Assembly (NCBI RefSeq): GCF_000017205.1
Contig: NC_009656.1
Span: 3,786,001 to 3,850,000, forward strand
Direction: 5' to 3'
Source of the DNA: Pseudomonas paraeruginosa PA7
GTDB taxonomy: Bacteria > Pseudomonadota > Gammaproteobacteria > Pseudomonadales > Pseudomonadaceae
Length of the DNA: 64,000 nt
The translations under genes were made by a program, and so were the position numbers. Shown here one piece after another: positions 26,903 to 39,341 of the stretch (position 1 is its first letter; each line of letters opens with the position of its first letter). A model generated the notes under the pieces. That model ran no database searches and was not told the DNA's origin. It was given only the letters and a program-made list of their open reading frames with translations.

Positions 26903-27372
26903 GCCGCACCTCCCTGCGCACCCGGCCTGGCGCTACCGGCGCGGGCGACGCCGCCCATGCGCATGAACGCGCCGACGACATGGGCGATCGGCTGACCGGG
27001 ATCGTCCTGGTAGGCGAAGCCACGGGTGAAGATCACATTCGGCGTGACCCGGTAGCACTCGGCGAAGCCATAGACATCCTTGTTCGGCTCGGCGGGGTGC
27101 ATGTAGTCGATGCGCAGGTCGAGGGTCGGGCAGATCTCGAATTCCGGCAGCACGCACACCGTGGAGATTCCACAGGTGGTGTCCATCAGGGTGGTGATAG
27201 CGCCGCCATGGATCACCCCGCTTTCCGGATTGCCGATGATTGCCTGGCTGTACGGCAGGCGCAGGGTCAGGCCTTTTTCATCCGCGGCCTCCACCGTCAC
27301 GCCCAGCACCTGGCAGTGGCGCAGGGCCGAGAGAAAGCGGCGGGCGCGCTCGAGGAGGGGGTTTTCCGACAT
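26899..27372 (-). CDS. PaaI-type hotdog thioesterase (first of a tandem pair)
   Basis: A 157-residue hotdog thioesterase starting MSENPLLERARRFLSAL at 27372. The active-site loop is AIIGNPESGVIHGGAITTLMD, followed by LDLRIDYMHPAEPNKDVYGF. I rejected a longer in-frame extension to 27777 because it runs antisense to the small lipoprotein gene and is low complexity. It overlaps the following thioesterase gene by 4 nt (ATGA), implying coupled translation. The substrate is unknown. Confidence 0.87.
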   Translation of the reverse strand: MSENPLLERARRFLSALRHCQVLGVTVEAADEKGLTLRLPYSQAIIGNPESGVIHGGAITTLMDTTCGISTVCVLPEFEICPTLDLRIDYMHPAEPNKDVYGFAECYRVTPNVIFTRGFAYQDDPGQPIAHVVGAFMRMGGVARAGSARPGAQGGAA

Positions 27373-27543
27373 GACGGCAACCTTGCTAGGAATTTTCCGA
27401 AGGCGAATCATACCCTGCGACCAAAGCCCCGGCAGCCGGGGTTTCGGCCATATCGATCGAAATAATCGAAGTGTGTGGAACTTCACGCCCCGGCCCATGT
27501 TCAAAGGGCTACAACGAGGAAAGCCGCACATGGAGGCTAAACG

Positions 27544-27780
27544 ATGAAAAAGACCGTAACTCTTGCCCTGCTGCTCGCCGCCAGCCTTGGCCTGGCCGCC
27601 TGCGACAAGAAAGAGGAAGACAAGGCAGCCGCCCCGGCAGCTCCGGCTACCGAGCAGCAGCCCAGCGCTCCGGCTACTCCGCCTGCCGAGCCCAGCACCC
27701 CGGCGCCGTCGAGCGACACTCCGGCCACCCCGCAGACTCCGGCCCCGACTCCGGAGCAACCGCAACAGAACCAGCAATGA
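27544..27780 (+). CDS. Small Pro/Ala-rich lipoprotein
   Basis: A 78-residue protein with a type II signal peptide, MKKTVTLALLLAASLGLAAC, in which Cys20 would be lipidated. The mature part begins DKKEEDKAA and is then almost entirely Ala, Pro, Thr, Ser and Gln, so it is a disordered tether. Asp at position +2 is the usual inner-membrane retention signal in enterobacteria, though the pseudomonad rule is less strict. Synteny matches PA1592. A terminator follows closely, so it is monocistronic. Function is unknown. Confidence 0.85.
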   Translation: MKKTVTLALLLAASLGLAACDKKEEDKAAAPAAPATEQQPSAPATPPAEPSTPAPSSDTPATPQTPAPTPEQPQQNQQ

Positions 27781-27800
27781 GTTCTTGTTGACGTACCCTG

Positions 27801-27827
27801 AAAGAGCCCGCGCAAGCGGGCTTTTTC
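27801..27827 (+). terminator. Rho-independent terminator after the small lipoprotein gene
   Basis: The 7-bp stem AGCCCGC/GCGGGCT with loop GCAA is flanked by A residues upstream and a TTTTT run downstream, 21 nt after the stop. Confidence 0.9.
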
Positions 27828-27838
27828 ATGCCCGGGAT

Positions 27839-28603
27839 TCAGCCCCTGGGCACCTCGCCCTCGCCTTCCCGTGGGCTTTCGGAAATGGCGGTCGCGGTGT
27901 AGACCATCACTTCCAGCACGTCCGAATGGAATTCTCGGCGATAGAGAACCAGCACCACGCCGGTCGTCACCAGCATGAAGAACCAGGAATTGATGAACCA
28001 GGCGAGCATGGCCAGGCCGAAATAATACGAACGCAGGCCGAAGTTGAACTGGTTGGCGGCCAGCGAGATCACCCGTGCCGCGCGCTCGGCGAAGGACTTG
28101 CGCTCCAGCTCGCCGACGTTGCGCTCACCGATCATCGGCGCCGAACCGACCAGGATCGCCGCGAAGTTGTACTGGCGCATGCACCAGCTGAAGGTGAAGA
28201 AGGCGTAGACGAAGACCACCGCCAGGCACAGCAGCTTCAGCTCGGACAAGCCGCGACTGGCCTCCTCGACGAACGGCAGGTCGGCCAGAACCGAGACCGC
28301 GCGGTCGGTGGAACCCAGCAGGGTGAGAATGCCGGCGAGGATGATCAGGGTGCTGGAGGCGAAGAAGGATGCATTGCGCTCCAGGTTGCCAATCACGCTG
28401 GCATCGGCGATGCGGTTGTCGCGCAGCAGTAGCCGGCGCATCCAGTCCTCCCGGTAGAGATGCAGGACGCTGGCCAGGCAGGCGGTGTCGCGCCCCTTCC
28501 AGGTCGCATAGCGGGTGTAGCCCACCCAGCAGACCAGGAACCAGAGCGCCGCCAGCAGGTGTTGCAGCAAGTGCCCGTTGAAGATGCCGAGTTCGGCAGT
28601 CAT
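27839..28603 (-). CDS. DUF599 membrane protein
   Basis: A 254-residue polytopic membrane protein. Hydrophobic segments lie at about residues 12-32, 76-100, 122-142 and 190-220. The conserved ERNASFFASSTLIILAGILT and AANQFNFGLRSYYFGLAMLA stretches are typical of DUF599. No function is established for the family. It is transcribed convergently with the small lipoprotein gene and follows braB on the same strand beyond the braB terminator. Confidence 0.82.
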   Translation of the reverse strand: MTAELGIFNGHLLQHLLAALWFLVCWVGYTRYATWKGRDTACLASVLHLYREDWMRRLLLRDNRIADASVIGNLERNASFFASSTLIILAGILTLLGSTDRAVSVLADLPFVEEASRGLSELKLLCLAVVFVYAFFTFSWCMRQYNFAAILVGSAPMIGERNVGELERKSFAERAARVISLAANQFNFGLRSYYFGLAMLAWFINSWFFMLVTTGVVLVLYRREFHSDVLEVMVYTATAISESPREGEGEVPRG

Positions 28604-28704
28604 GAAAACTTCCCCCGTGAGCCGGTCGGGAATCGCCCCGCCGTTGTTTCGCGCCGTTGGGACGTCGCCCGCCCCGGCCAGGACACGACTTTCGTCGGCT
28701 CATG

Positions 28705-28734
28705 AAAAAGGCCGCCCGCAGGCGGCCTTGGCGC
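28705..28734 (-). terminator. Rho-independent terminator after braB
   Basis: On the minus strand, stem AAGGCCGCC/GGCGGCCTT with a 4-nt loop is followed by TTTTTCATG, 20 nt beyond the braB stop. Confidence 0.88.
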
Positions 28735-28748
28735 GTACGCCTGAGGTC

Positions 28749-30062
28749 TCAGGCAACCGCTTCGCGTGGCTTGCCCAGCAGTCGATCGCAGATGACCGCC
28801 AGGACGAGCGCAATGGATACCGGCAGCAACCACCCCAGGCTCTGGCCGGCCAGCGGGAGCTTGGCGAAGACCTCCGGCACCCATCCGTTCAGCTTGGCCG
28901 CCCCCAGCCCGTCGACGATGCCGAAGATCAATGCCACGATCATCACCGGCACGAATACCCGCGGAGCCGATACCCAGAGACGGTCGAACAGGCTCAGGGC
29001 GATCAGCACGATGGCGAGCGGATAGAGTCCTACCAGAACCGGTACCGAAAGGCTGATCAACTGGGTCAGCCCCTGGTTGGCGACCAGCAGGCTGAACAGC
29101 GAGAACACGATCACCACCACCTTGTAGGAAACCGGCAACAGCTCGCTGAAGAACTCGCCGCAGGCGGTGATCAGCCCCACCGCCGTGGTCAGGCACGCCA
29201 GGGTGATGACCACCGCCAGCAGCAGGCTGCCGGAAATGCCGAAGGTCTGGTGTACGTAGGCGGTGAGTATCTGCACGCCGTTCTGCGCATCGCCGGCGAT
29301 GCCCTGGCTGGTGGCGCCGAGATAGAAGAGCGCAAGGTAGACCAGCGACAGGCCGGTCGCAGCGATCATGCCGGCGATCATCGAATAGCGGGTGACCAGG
29401 CGACTGTCGCTGATACCACGGTCACGGATGGCGGTGGCGATGACGATGCCGAAGACCAGCGCGCCCAGCGTATCCATGGTCAGATAGCCTTGCAGGAAGC
29501 CCTGCACCAGCGGCGCGCTCCGGTATTCCCCCGAACTGCTGCCGATCTCGCCCGCGGGCGCGAAGATCGCCGCGCCGCCAAGGACCAGCAGGGCCGACAG
29601 CAGCACCGGCGTGATGACCTTGCCGACCCGGTCGACGAGGCGGCCCGGGTTCAGCACGAGGAACAGCACCACGGCGAAATAGGCGACGGTGTAGACGAGC
29701 AGCGGCGCGCCTCCATCCCCGGTGAAGGGCGCGACGCCCATCTCGAAGGACACCACGGCCGTACGCGGCGTGGCGAACAGCGGACCGATGGCGAGATAGA
29801 CGGCGATGGCGAACGCCACCCCCGCACGCCGCCCGATCGGCTGGGTCAGCCGGCCGATGCCGCCGCCGACGCGAGCCAGGGCGACCACCGTCAGCAACGG
29901 CAGGCCGACACCGGTGAGGAGGAAGCCGAAGGCCGCGCTCCACACATGTTCGCCCGCCGCCATACCGGCGCTCGGAGGAAAGATGATGTTACCCGCGCCA
30001 AGAAAAAGCGCGAACGTCATGAAGCCAAGGGCGAGCAGGTCGAACCCTTTCAAATGAGTCAT
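28749..30062 (-). CDS. braB: Branched-chain amino acid Na+ symporter BraB
   Basis: A 437-residue inner-membrane carrier of the LIVCS family with about 12 hydrophobic segments. The start MTHLKGFDLLALGFMTFALF is followed by LFLGAGNIIFPPSAGMAAGE, a signature of BrnQ/BraB carriers. It co-transports leucine, isoleucine and valine with sodium. The ATG at 30062 gives the known BraB length, but the bases before it (CATCCTCCT) do not form a Shine-Dalgarno, so initiation may be weak or leader-dependent. A terminator follows. Confidence 0.95.
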   Translation of the reverse strand: MTHLKGFDLLALGFMTFALFLGAGNIIFPPSAGMAAGEHVWSAAFGFLLTGVGLPLLTVVALARVGGGIGRLTQPIGRRAGVAFAIAVYLAIGPLFATPRTAVVSFEMGVAPFTGDGGAPLLVYTVAYFAVVLFLVLNPGRLVDRVGKVITPVLLSALLVLGGAAIFAPAGEIGSSSGEYRSAPLVQGFLQGYLTMDTLGALVFGIVIATAIRDRGISDSRLVTRYSMIAGMIAATGLSLVYLALFYLGATSQGIAGDAQNGVQILTAYVHQTFGISGSLLLAVVITLACLTTAVGLITACGEFFSELLPVSYKVVVIVFSLFSLLVANQGLTQLISLSVPVLVGLYPLAIVLIALSLFDRLWVSAPRVFVPVMIVALIFGIVDGLGAAKLNGWVPEVFAKLPLAGQSLGWLLPVSIALVLAVICDRLLGKPREAVA

Positions 30063-30309
30063 AGGAGGATGTACCACTGGCAGAAGTCTCGGTTGTTCGG
30101 GGTTTCCCTTTGGGGGTGTTAGGAAACATCGTCCTTCCGGATGGGGAGGACCGGTCAAGCCGCCCGACCCCTTTTGAGGGCCATGTGGCGTTATCGCTGC
30201 AGGTGCGATGACCTGCGAGGCATTGCATGGCGCGTCCGACGGTTTTGTCGGACAAGAACCGCTGGCAATGATAGCGCATCGCGACGACATCCGTTCGACG
30301 GACACGATA
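30063..30309. other. Non-coding spacer upstream of braB
   Basis: Together with the sucD terminator this is a 311-bp gap without a gene. It must hold the braB promoter. I see an inverted repeat GTTTCC (30102-30107) / GGAAAC (30122-30127) but no clear -35/-10 pair, riboswitch or RNA gene. Confidence 0.5.
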
Positions 30310-30315
30310 AAACGA

Positions 30316-30347
30316 CGAAGGCCACCGCTGTGAGGCGGTGGCCTTCG
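30316..30347 (-). terminator. Terminator after the sucCD operon
   Basis: A perfect 13-bp stem CGAAGGCCACCGC/GCGGTGGCCTTCG with a 6-nt loop lies 26 nt beyond the sucD stop. On the minus strand it is followed by TCGTTTTATC. Confidence 0.85.
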
Positions 30348-30373
30348 TTCTGGAAGTCGGAAAACCCGGGAAA

Positions 30374-32427
<2,054 letters not shown>

Positions 32428-32754
32428 GCTTGTCTACCGTTATTCGTCTAGGTATTGCGCATTTCGGTGGAGCGCTCGTGGCGCCCCACCACCTGTGACC
32501 GTCACTTCGCGAACCGCCCGGCTCGCGAAAAAACAGTCCGGCGGTATGCGCCCGCGGCCACCTCGCAACGGTCGCCGGCGCTCACCCACCGTGGTTCTTC
32601 TGAAAGTCTGCCGCTGCGTCATCCCGACGCAGGCGGCAAACCGTGGATTCTACAGAACCCGGACCCGACAAGGCCAGGAACCTGTCCTGGCCTGACGGAC
32701 GACGCGTCCCGCGTCGTTGTGACGCCCCTGGCGTGAACCGGGGCGTCGGTTCAC
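32428..32754. other. Spacer between lpdG and sucC
   Basis: A 327-bp gap without a credible gene. It holds a perfect 9-bp hairpin AGGCCAGGA/TCCTGGCCT (32671-32693), which may be a weak lpdG terminator. A second hairpin, GACGCCCC/GGGGCGTC, lies just after the lpdG stop. A TTCGCGA/TCGCGAA inverted repeat (32506-32529) lies nearer sucC. No clear promoter box was found. Confidence 0.5.
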
Positions 32755-34194
<1,440 letters not shown>

Positions 34195-34259
34195 TCAATC
34201 CTTATTCGGGTGAAACCGGACGGCCCCACGAGGGGGCCGCCGTGAAGAGAAACGCTAAA

Positions 34260-35492
34260 TCAGACGTCCAGCAGCAGGCGAGCCGGATCTTCCAGCAGGT
34301 CCTTGATGGCCACCAGGAAGCTCACCGCTTCCTTGCCGTCGATCAGACGGTGGTCGTAGGACAGCGCCAGGTACATCATCGGCAGGATCACCACCTGGCC
34401 GTTCACGGCCATCGGGCGCTCCTGGATCTTGTGCATGCCGAGGATGGCGGTCTGCGGCGGGTTGACGATCGGGGTCGAGAGCAGGGAACCGAACACGCCA
34501 CCATTGGAGATGGTGAAGGTACCGCCGGTCATGTCCTCGATGGTCAGCTTGCCTTCCTTCGCCTTCTTGCCGAAGTTGGCGATGCCGCCTTCGATTTCGG
34601 CCAGGCTCATGAACTCGGCGTTACGCAGGACCGGGACCACCAGGCCACGATCACTGGAAACGGCAACGCCGATGTCCTGGTAGCCGTGGTAGACGATGTC
34701 GTTGCCGTCGATGGAGGCGTTGACCCCCGGGAAGCGCTTCAGCGCCTCGGTGGCGGCCTTGACGAAGAAGGACATGAAGCCCAGGCGAACACCGTTGTGC
34801 TTCTTCTCGAAGAGGTCCTTGTACTTCGAACGCAGGTCCATGATCGGCTTCATGTTGACCTCGTTGAAGGTGGTCAGCATGGCCATGGCGGACTGCGCCT
34901 CGACCAGGCGCTCGGCGACCTTGGCGCGCAGGCGGGTCATCGGCACGCGCTTCTCGACACGATCGCCAGCGGCGAAGATCGGCGCCTCGGCGGCCGGAGC
35001 GGCAGGCTTGGCCGGAGCGGCCGGGGCGTTCTTCTTCGCTTCGACGGCGGCGACCACGTCTTCCTTGGTCACGCGACCGCCCTTGCCGGTGCCGGCGATG
35101 CTGTTCGGGTCGATGCCGGCTTCCTCGGCCAGCTTGCGCGCGGCCGGGGACAGGATGGCATCGTCGCCGCCAGCGGCAGCCGGAGCGGCAGCGGCCTGGG
35201 CAACCGGAGCGGCGGCGGGCGCAGCGGCAGCCGGAGCGGCCGGAGCGGCGGCACCGCCTTCGTTCAGCTTGCCGAGCAGCTCGTTGCTCAGAACGGTGTC
35301 GCCTTCGTTCTTGATGATCTCGGCCAGCACGCCATCAGCCTCGGCGAGAACCTCGATGACGACCTTGTCGGTCTCGATGTCGACGATCAGTTCGTCACGC
35401 TTGACCGCTTCGCCCGGCTTCTTGTGCCAGGTGGCGACGGTGCCGTCGGCGACCGATTCCGGGAAGGTTGGGGCTTTGATTTCGATAGCCAT
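34260..35492 (-). CDS. sucB: Dihydrolipoyl succinyltransferase (E2) SucB
   Basis: A 410-residue core component of 2-oxoglutarate dehydrogenase. The lipoyl domain is at residues 1 to about 77, with the lipoylated lysine in [16 protein letters not shown] long Ala/Pro linker (about 83-112) leads to the E3-binding domain ([20 protein letters not shown]). The catalytic domain ends with [16 protein letters not shown], which carries the histidine and aspartate. It lies 42 nt after sucA. Confidence 0.98.
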   Translation of the reverse strand: MAIEIKAPTFPESVADGTVATWHKKPGEAVKRDELIVDIETDKVVIEVLAEADGVLAEIIKNEGDTVLSNELLGKLNEGGAAAPAAPAAAAPAAAPVAQAAAAPAAAGGDDAILSPAARKLAEEAGIDPNSIAGTGKGGRVTKEDVVAAVEAKKNAPAAPAKPAAPAAEAPIFAAGDRVEKRVPMTRLRAKVAERLVEAQSAMAMLTTFNEVNMKPIMDLRSKYKDLFEKKHNGVRLGFMSFFVKAATEALKRFPGVNASIDGNDIVYHGYQDIGVAVSSDRGLVVPVLRNAEFMSLAEIEGGIANFGKKAKEGKLTIEDMTGGTFTISNGGVFGSLLSTPIVNPPQTAILGMHKIQERPMAVNGQVVILPMMYLALSYDHRLIDGKEAVSFLVAIKDLLEDPARLLLDV

Positions 35493-35534
35493 TATGTGCG
35501 TTTCCTTAAATTCGGTTTCTTCAGCGCGTAGGCG

Positions 35535-38366
35535 TTAAACAGTAAAGGCGTCTTGCAGCAGTTTTTCCTGCTGCTCGGCGTGCATCGAGGCGTAGCCGCA
35601 AGCCGGAGCAGCGGAGCCTTCGCGACCGGCGTACTCGAGGTTGAGACCCTTCTTGTGCGCGGCGATGACACGGCGCATGTGATGCTGGCTGCAGAACCAG
35701 GCACCCTGGTTCATCGGCTCTTCCTGGCACCAGACGATGTGCTTGAGGTTCTTGTAGGGAGCCAGAACCTCCGCCAGGTCGTCTTCCGGGAACGGATACA
35801 GCTGCTCGATACGGACGATCGCGGTGTCTTCGCGGCCTTCCGCACGGCGCTTCTCCAGCAGGTCGTAGTACACCTTGCCGCTGCACAGCACGACGCGGTC
35901 GACCTTCTTCGGATCCAGGCTGTCGATTTCCGGGATCACGGTCTGGAAGGAACCGTTGGCCAGATCTTCCAGGGTCGAGATGGCGAGCTTGTGACGCAGC
36001 AGGGACTTCGGCGTCATCACGATCAGCGGCTTGCGCAGCGGGCGGATCACCTGGCGGCGGAGCATGTGGTAGACCTGGGCCGGGGTGGTCGGCACGCAGA
36101 CCTGGACGTTCTGCTCGGCGCAGAGCTGCAGGTAGCGCTCCAGACGCGCGGAGGAGTGCTCCGGGCCCTGCCCTTCATAGCCGTGCGGCAGCAGCATGGT
36201 CAGGCCGCAGAGTCGGCCCCACTTGCTTTCGCCACTGGTGATGAACTGGTCGATGACCACCTGGGCGCCGTTGGCGAAGTCGCCGAACTGGGCTTCCCAG
36301 ATCACCAGCGAGTTCGGCGTGGTGGTGGCGAAACCGTATTCGAACGCCAGCACGGCCTCTTCCGAAAGGAAGGAATCGTAGATATCCAGGCGCGGCTGGC
36401 CGTCGAACAGGTTGGCCAGCGGTACGTAGACCGAGTCGTCCTTCTGGTTGTGCAGCACCGCGTGACGGTGCGAGAAGGTGCCACGGCCGACGTCCTGGCC
36501 GGTCATCCGCACCGGATGGCCTTCGAACAGCAGGGTCGCGTAGGCCAGGGTCTCGGCGAAGCCCCAGTTGATCGGCAGGCCACCGGCCGCCATCTTCTGG
36601 CGATCCTCGTAGATCTTCGAAACCTGGCGCTGGACGACGAAGCCTTCCGGCACTTCCAGCATCTTGCTGGACAGTTCCTGCAGGGTCTTCAGGTCGAAAC
36701 GGGTATCGTGACGCGCGGTCCAGGCGTGACCCAGGTACGGACGCCAGTCGACGAACAGTTCCTTGTTGGGCTCCTTGACCAGGCTCTTCACCACGTGCAG
36801 GCCGTTGTCCAGGGCGTCGCGGTAGTCGTCGATCTTCGACTGGACCTGCTCGGCGCTGAGCACGCCGGCGTTCACCAGGGTGTCGGCGTACAGCTCGCGG
36901 GTGGTGCGCTGCTTGGCGATCTGCTGGTACATCAGCGGCTGGGTACCGCTCGGCTCGTCGGCCTCGTTGTGGCCACGACGACGGTAGCAGACCAGGTCGA
37001 TGACCACGTCGCGCTTGAACTGCATGCGGTAGTCGACGGCCAGCTGGGTGACGAACAGCACGGCTTCCGGATCGTCGCCGTTGACGTGGAAGATCGGCGC
37101 CTGAATCATCTTCGCCACGTCGGTGGCGTACTCGGTGGAGCGCGCATCGTCCTGGCGGCTGGTGGTGAAACCGACCTGGTTGTTGATCACCAGGTGGATG
37201 GTGCCACCGGTCTTGTAGGCGCGGGTCTGCGACATCTGGAAGGTTTCCATGACCACGCCCTGCCCCGCGAAGGCGGCATCGCCGTGGATGGAAATCGGCA
37301 CGACCTTGTCGCCGGAACCGTCCTTGCGGCGATCCTGGCGAGCGCGAACGGAACCCTCGACCACCGGGGAAACGATCTCCAGGTGGGACGGGTTGAACGC
37401 CAGCGCCAGGTGGACTTCGCCACCGCTGGTCATCACGTTCGAGGAGAAGCCCTGGTGGTATTTCACGTCACCGGAGCCGAGCTCGACGATCTTCTTGCCT
37501 TCGAACTCGTCGAACAGGTCGCGCGGGTTCTTGCCCAGGGTGTTGACCAGGACGTTCAGGCGGCCGCGGTGGGCCATGCCAATGACGATTTCCTTGGCGC
37601 CGTAGGAACCGCAGCGCTGGATGATCTCGTCGACCATCGGGATCAGGCTCTCGCCGCCTTCCAGGCCGAAACGCTTGGTGCCCGGGTACTTGGTGCCCAG
37701 GTACTTCTCCAGGCCCTCGGCGGCGGTCAGGCGCTCGAGCAGGTGCGCTCGCGCCTCGGCGGAGAAGCCGGGACGGCCGCGCACGCTTTCCAGGCGCTGG
37801 AGGAACCACTTGCGCTGCTCGGAATCGACGATGTGCATGAACTCGGCGCCGAAGGTACCGCAGTAGGTGCTCTTCAGGCTGTCGACGATTTCACGCAGGG
37901 TCGCTTCTTCCTTGCCGATATAGAGCTCACCGGTGCGGAAAGTCGTATCCAGGTCGGCACCCGTCAGACCATAGTGGTCGATCGACAGGTCGGCAGGCGC
38001 GGGACGCTGCCACAGGCCGAGCGGGTCGAGGGTGGAGGCCTGGTGGCCGCGCAGACGGTAAGCGTGAATGAGACGAAGGACTTCGACCTGTTTCTTCTCG
38101 TGCTCGCTGCTCACGCTGCCGGCGGAAACCGGCTGGGCACGGCGCTGGTTCTTGGCCAGCAGGACGAAATGGTCGCGCACCGTGGAGTGCGAAACGTCGG
38201 GGGCGGGATTGCCATCGGCGGGAAGCTTCTGGAAATACGTGCGCCACTCTTCTGGCACAGCGTTAGGGTCGTGCAGGTAGAGCTCGTAGAGCTCTTCGAC
38301 GTAGGCAGCGTTACCACCGGATAGATGGGCACTGTTCCACATCCGCTGCATTACGCTTTCGTGCAT
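35535..38366 (-). CDS. sucA: 2-oxoglutarate dehydrogenase E1 SucA
   Basis: A 943-residue thiamine-diphosphate enzyme that decarboxylates 2-oxoglutarate and transfers the succinyl group to SucB. Markers are the N-terminal NAAYVEELYELYLHDPNAVP, IGMAHRGRLNVLVNTLGKNP, the ThDP/Mg motif HGDAAFAGQGVVMET and the E1 C-terminal MLLPHGYEGQGPEHSSARLE. Full length for the family. It follows sdhB after 256 bp and heads sucA-sucB-lpdG. Confidence 0.98.
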   Translation of the reverse strand: MHESVMQRMWNSAHLSGGNAAYVEELYELYLHDPNAVPEEWRTYFQKLPADGNPAPDVSHSTVRDHFVLLAKNQRRAQPVSAGSVSSEHEKKQVEVLRLIHAYRLRGHQASTLDPLGLWQRPAPADLSIDHYGLTGADLDTTFRTGELYIGKEEATLREIVDSLKSTYCGTFGAEFMHIVDSEQRKWFLQRLESVRGRPGFSAEARAHLLERLTAAEGLEKYLGTKYPGTKRFGLEGGESLIPMVDEIIQRCGSYGAKEIVIGMAHRGRLNVLVNTLGKNPRDLFDEFEGKKIVELGSGDVKYHQGFSSNVMTSGGEVHLALAFNPSHLEIVSPVVEGSVRARQDRRKDGSGDKVVPISIHGDAAFAGQGVVMETFQMSQTRAYKTGGTIHLVINNQVGFTTSRQDDARSTEYATDVAKMIQAPIFHVNGDDPEAVLFVTQLAVDYRMQFKRDVVIDLVCYRRRGHNEADEPSGTQPLMYQQIAKQRTTRELYADTLVNAGVLSAEQVQSKIDDYRDALDNGLHVVKSLVKEPNKELFVDWRPYLGHAWTARHDTRFDLKTLQELSSKMLEVPEGFVVQRQVSKIYEDRQKMAAGGLPINWGFAETLAYATLLFEGHPVRMTGQDVGRGTFSHRHAVLHNQKDDSVYVPLANLFDGQPRLDIYDSFLSEEAVLAFEYGFATTTPNSLVIWEAQFGDFANGAQVVIDQFITSGESKWGRLCGLTMLLPHGYEGQGPEHSSARLERYLQLCAEQNVQVCVPTTPAQVYHMLRRQVIRPLRKPLIVMTPKSLLRHKLAISTLEDLANGSFQTVIPEIDSLDPKKVDRVVLCSGKVYYDLLEKRRAEGREDTAIVRIEQLYPFPEDDLAEVLAPYKNLKHIVWCQEEPMNQGAWFCSQHHMRRVIAAHKKGLNLEYAGREGSAAPACGYASMHAEQQEKLLQDAFTV

Positions 38367-38622
38367 GCTAGGTCACCCTCGGTAAGGGGACAACCACCTG
38401 GCGAAACCTTGAAGGCTCCGAAGTCCTCAGGCAGCGACATCGGTATGGCCACTACAGATCCCGCAGATAGTCCGGGTACCAGCCCGGATGCCCCTGCTGG
38501 TCATATTTTTCAAATCTGGGCCATGGCTTTGTGAGCTTGGCCCGCTTAGTTGCTGCGACGCCGGAAGAACTCCGGCGCCACAGGTGTCGCTAGGTACAAC
38601 TCATATAACAACTGCGAGGGGA
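38367..38622. other. Spacer between sdhB and sucA
   Basis: A 256-bp gap without a coding region. It is large enough for a separate sucA promoter, but I could not identify convincing boxes or a strong terminator. Confidence 0.45.
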
Positions 38623-39330
38623 TCAGGTTCCGCTCTGCAGCAGCATATTACGCACGTGGCCGATCGCCTTGGTCGGGTTCAGACCCTTCGGGCAAACGTT
38701 CACGCAGTTCATGATTCCGCGGCAGCGGAACACACTGAACGGGTCGTCCAGCGAAGCCAGACGTTCCTCGGTCTTGGTATCACGGCTGTCGGCCAGGAAA
38801 CGATAGGCTTGCAGCAGCGCGGCCGGGCCGAGGAACTTGTCGGGGTTCCACCAGAAGGACGGGCAGGAGGTCGAGCAGCAGGCGCACAGGATGCACTCGT
38901 ACAGACCGTCCAGTTTCTCGCGCTCTTCCGGGGACTGCAGACGCTCGATGGCCGGAGCCGGGGTGTCGTTCTGCAGGAACGGCTTCACCTTCTCGTATTG
39001 CTTGTAGAAGATGCTCATGTCCACGACCAGGTCACGGATCACCGGCAGGCCGGGCAGCGGACGGATCACCAGCTTGCCGCCCTTCAGGCCGGCGGCCGAC
39101 AGCGGGGTGATGCAGGCCAGGCCGTTCTTGCCGTTGATGTTCATGCCATCGGAGCCGCAGACGCCTTCACGGCAGGAGCGACGGTAGGAGAAGCCCTCGT
39201 CCTGTTCCTTGATCAGCGCCAGCACGTCGAGGACCATCACGTCCTTGCCGTTGGTGTCGACCTGGAAATCCTGCATGTACGGCGCAGCATCTTTGTCGGG
39301 GTTGTAACGGTAAACACTCACTTGCAACAT
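38623..39330 (-). CDS. sdhB: Succinate dehydrogenase iron-sulphur subunit
   Basis: A 235-residue subunit starting MLQVSVYRYNPDKDAAPYMQ. I chose the ATG at 39330; a GTG three codons earlier is in frame. The [2Fe-2S] ligands lie in CREGVCGSDGMNI and NGLAC. The [4Fe-4S] and [3Fe-4S] ligands lie in CILCACCSTSCPSFWW and CRGIMNCVNVCPKGLNP. It passes electrons from SdhA to ubiquinone at the inner face of the membrane. Confidence 0.98.
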   Translation of the reverse strand: MLQVSVYRYNPDKDAAPYMQDFQVDTNGKDVMVLDVLALIKEQDEGFSYRRSCREGVCGSDGMNINGKNGLACITPLSAAGLKGGKLVIRPLPGLPVIRDLVVDMSIFYKQYEKVKPFLQNDTPAPAIERLQSPEEREKLDGLYECILCACCSTSCPSFWWNPDKFLGPAALLQAYRFLADSRDTKTEERLASLDDPFSVFRCRGIMNCVNVCPKGLNPTKAIGHVRNMLLQSGT

Positions 39331-39341
39331 GGCGGGCACCC

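Noticed and set aside
27822..27829. TTTTTCAT after the small lipoprotein terminator (also present, on the minus strand, after braB) as Tn4371 att sites
   Set aside because: These are terminator T-runs followed by CAT in uninterrupted core synteny; no element sequence adjoins them.
35553..38324. 923-codon open frame antisense to sucA
   Set aside because: Codon-bias shadow of sucA; no motif and no ribosome-binding site.
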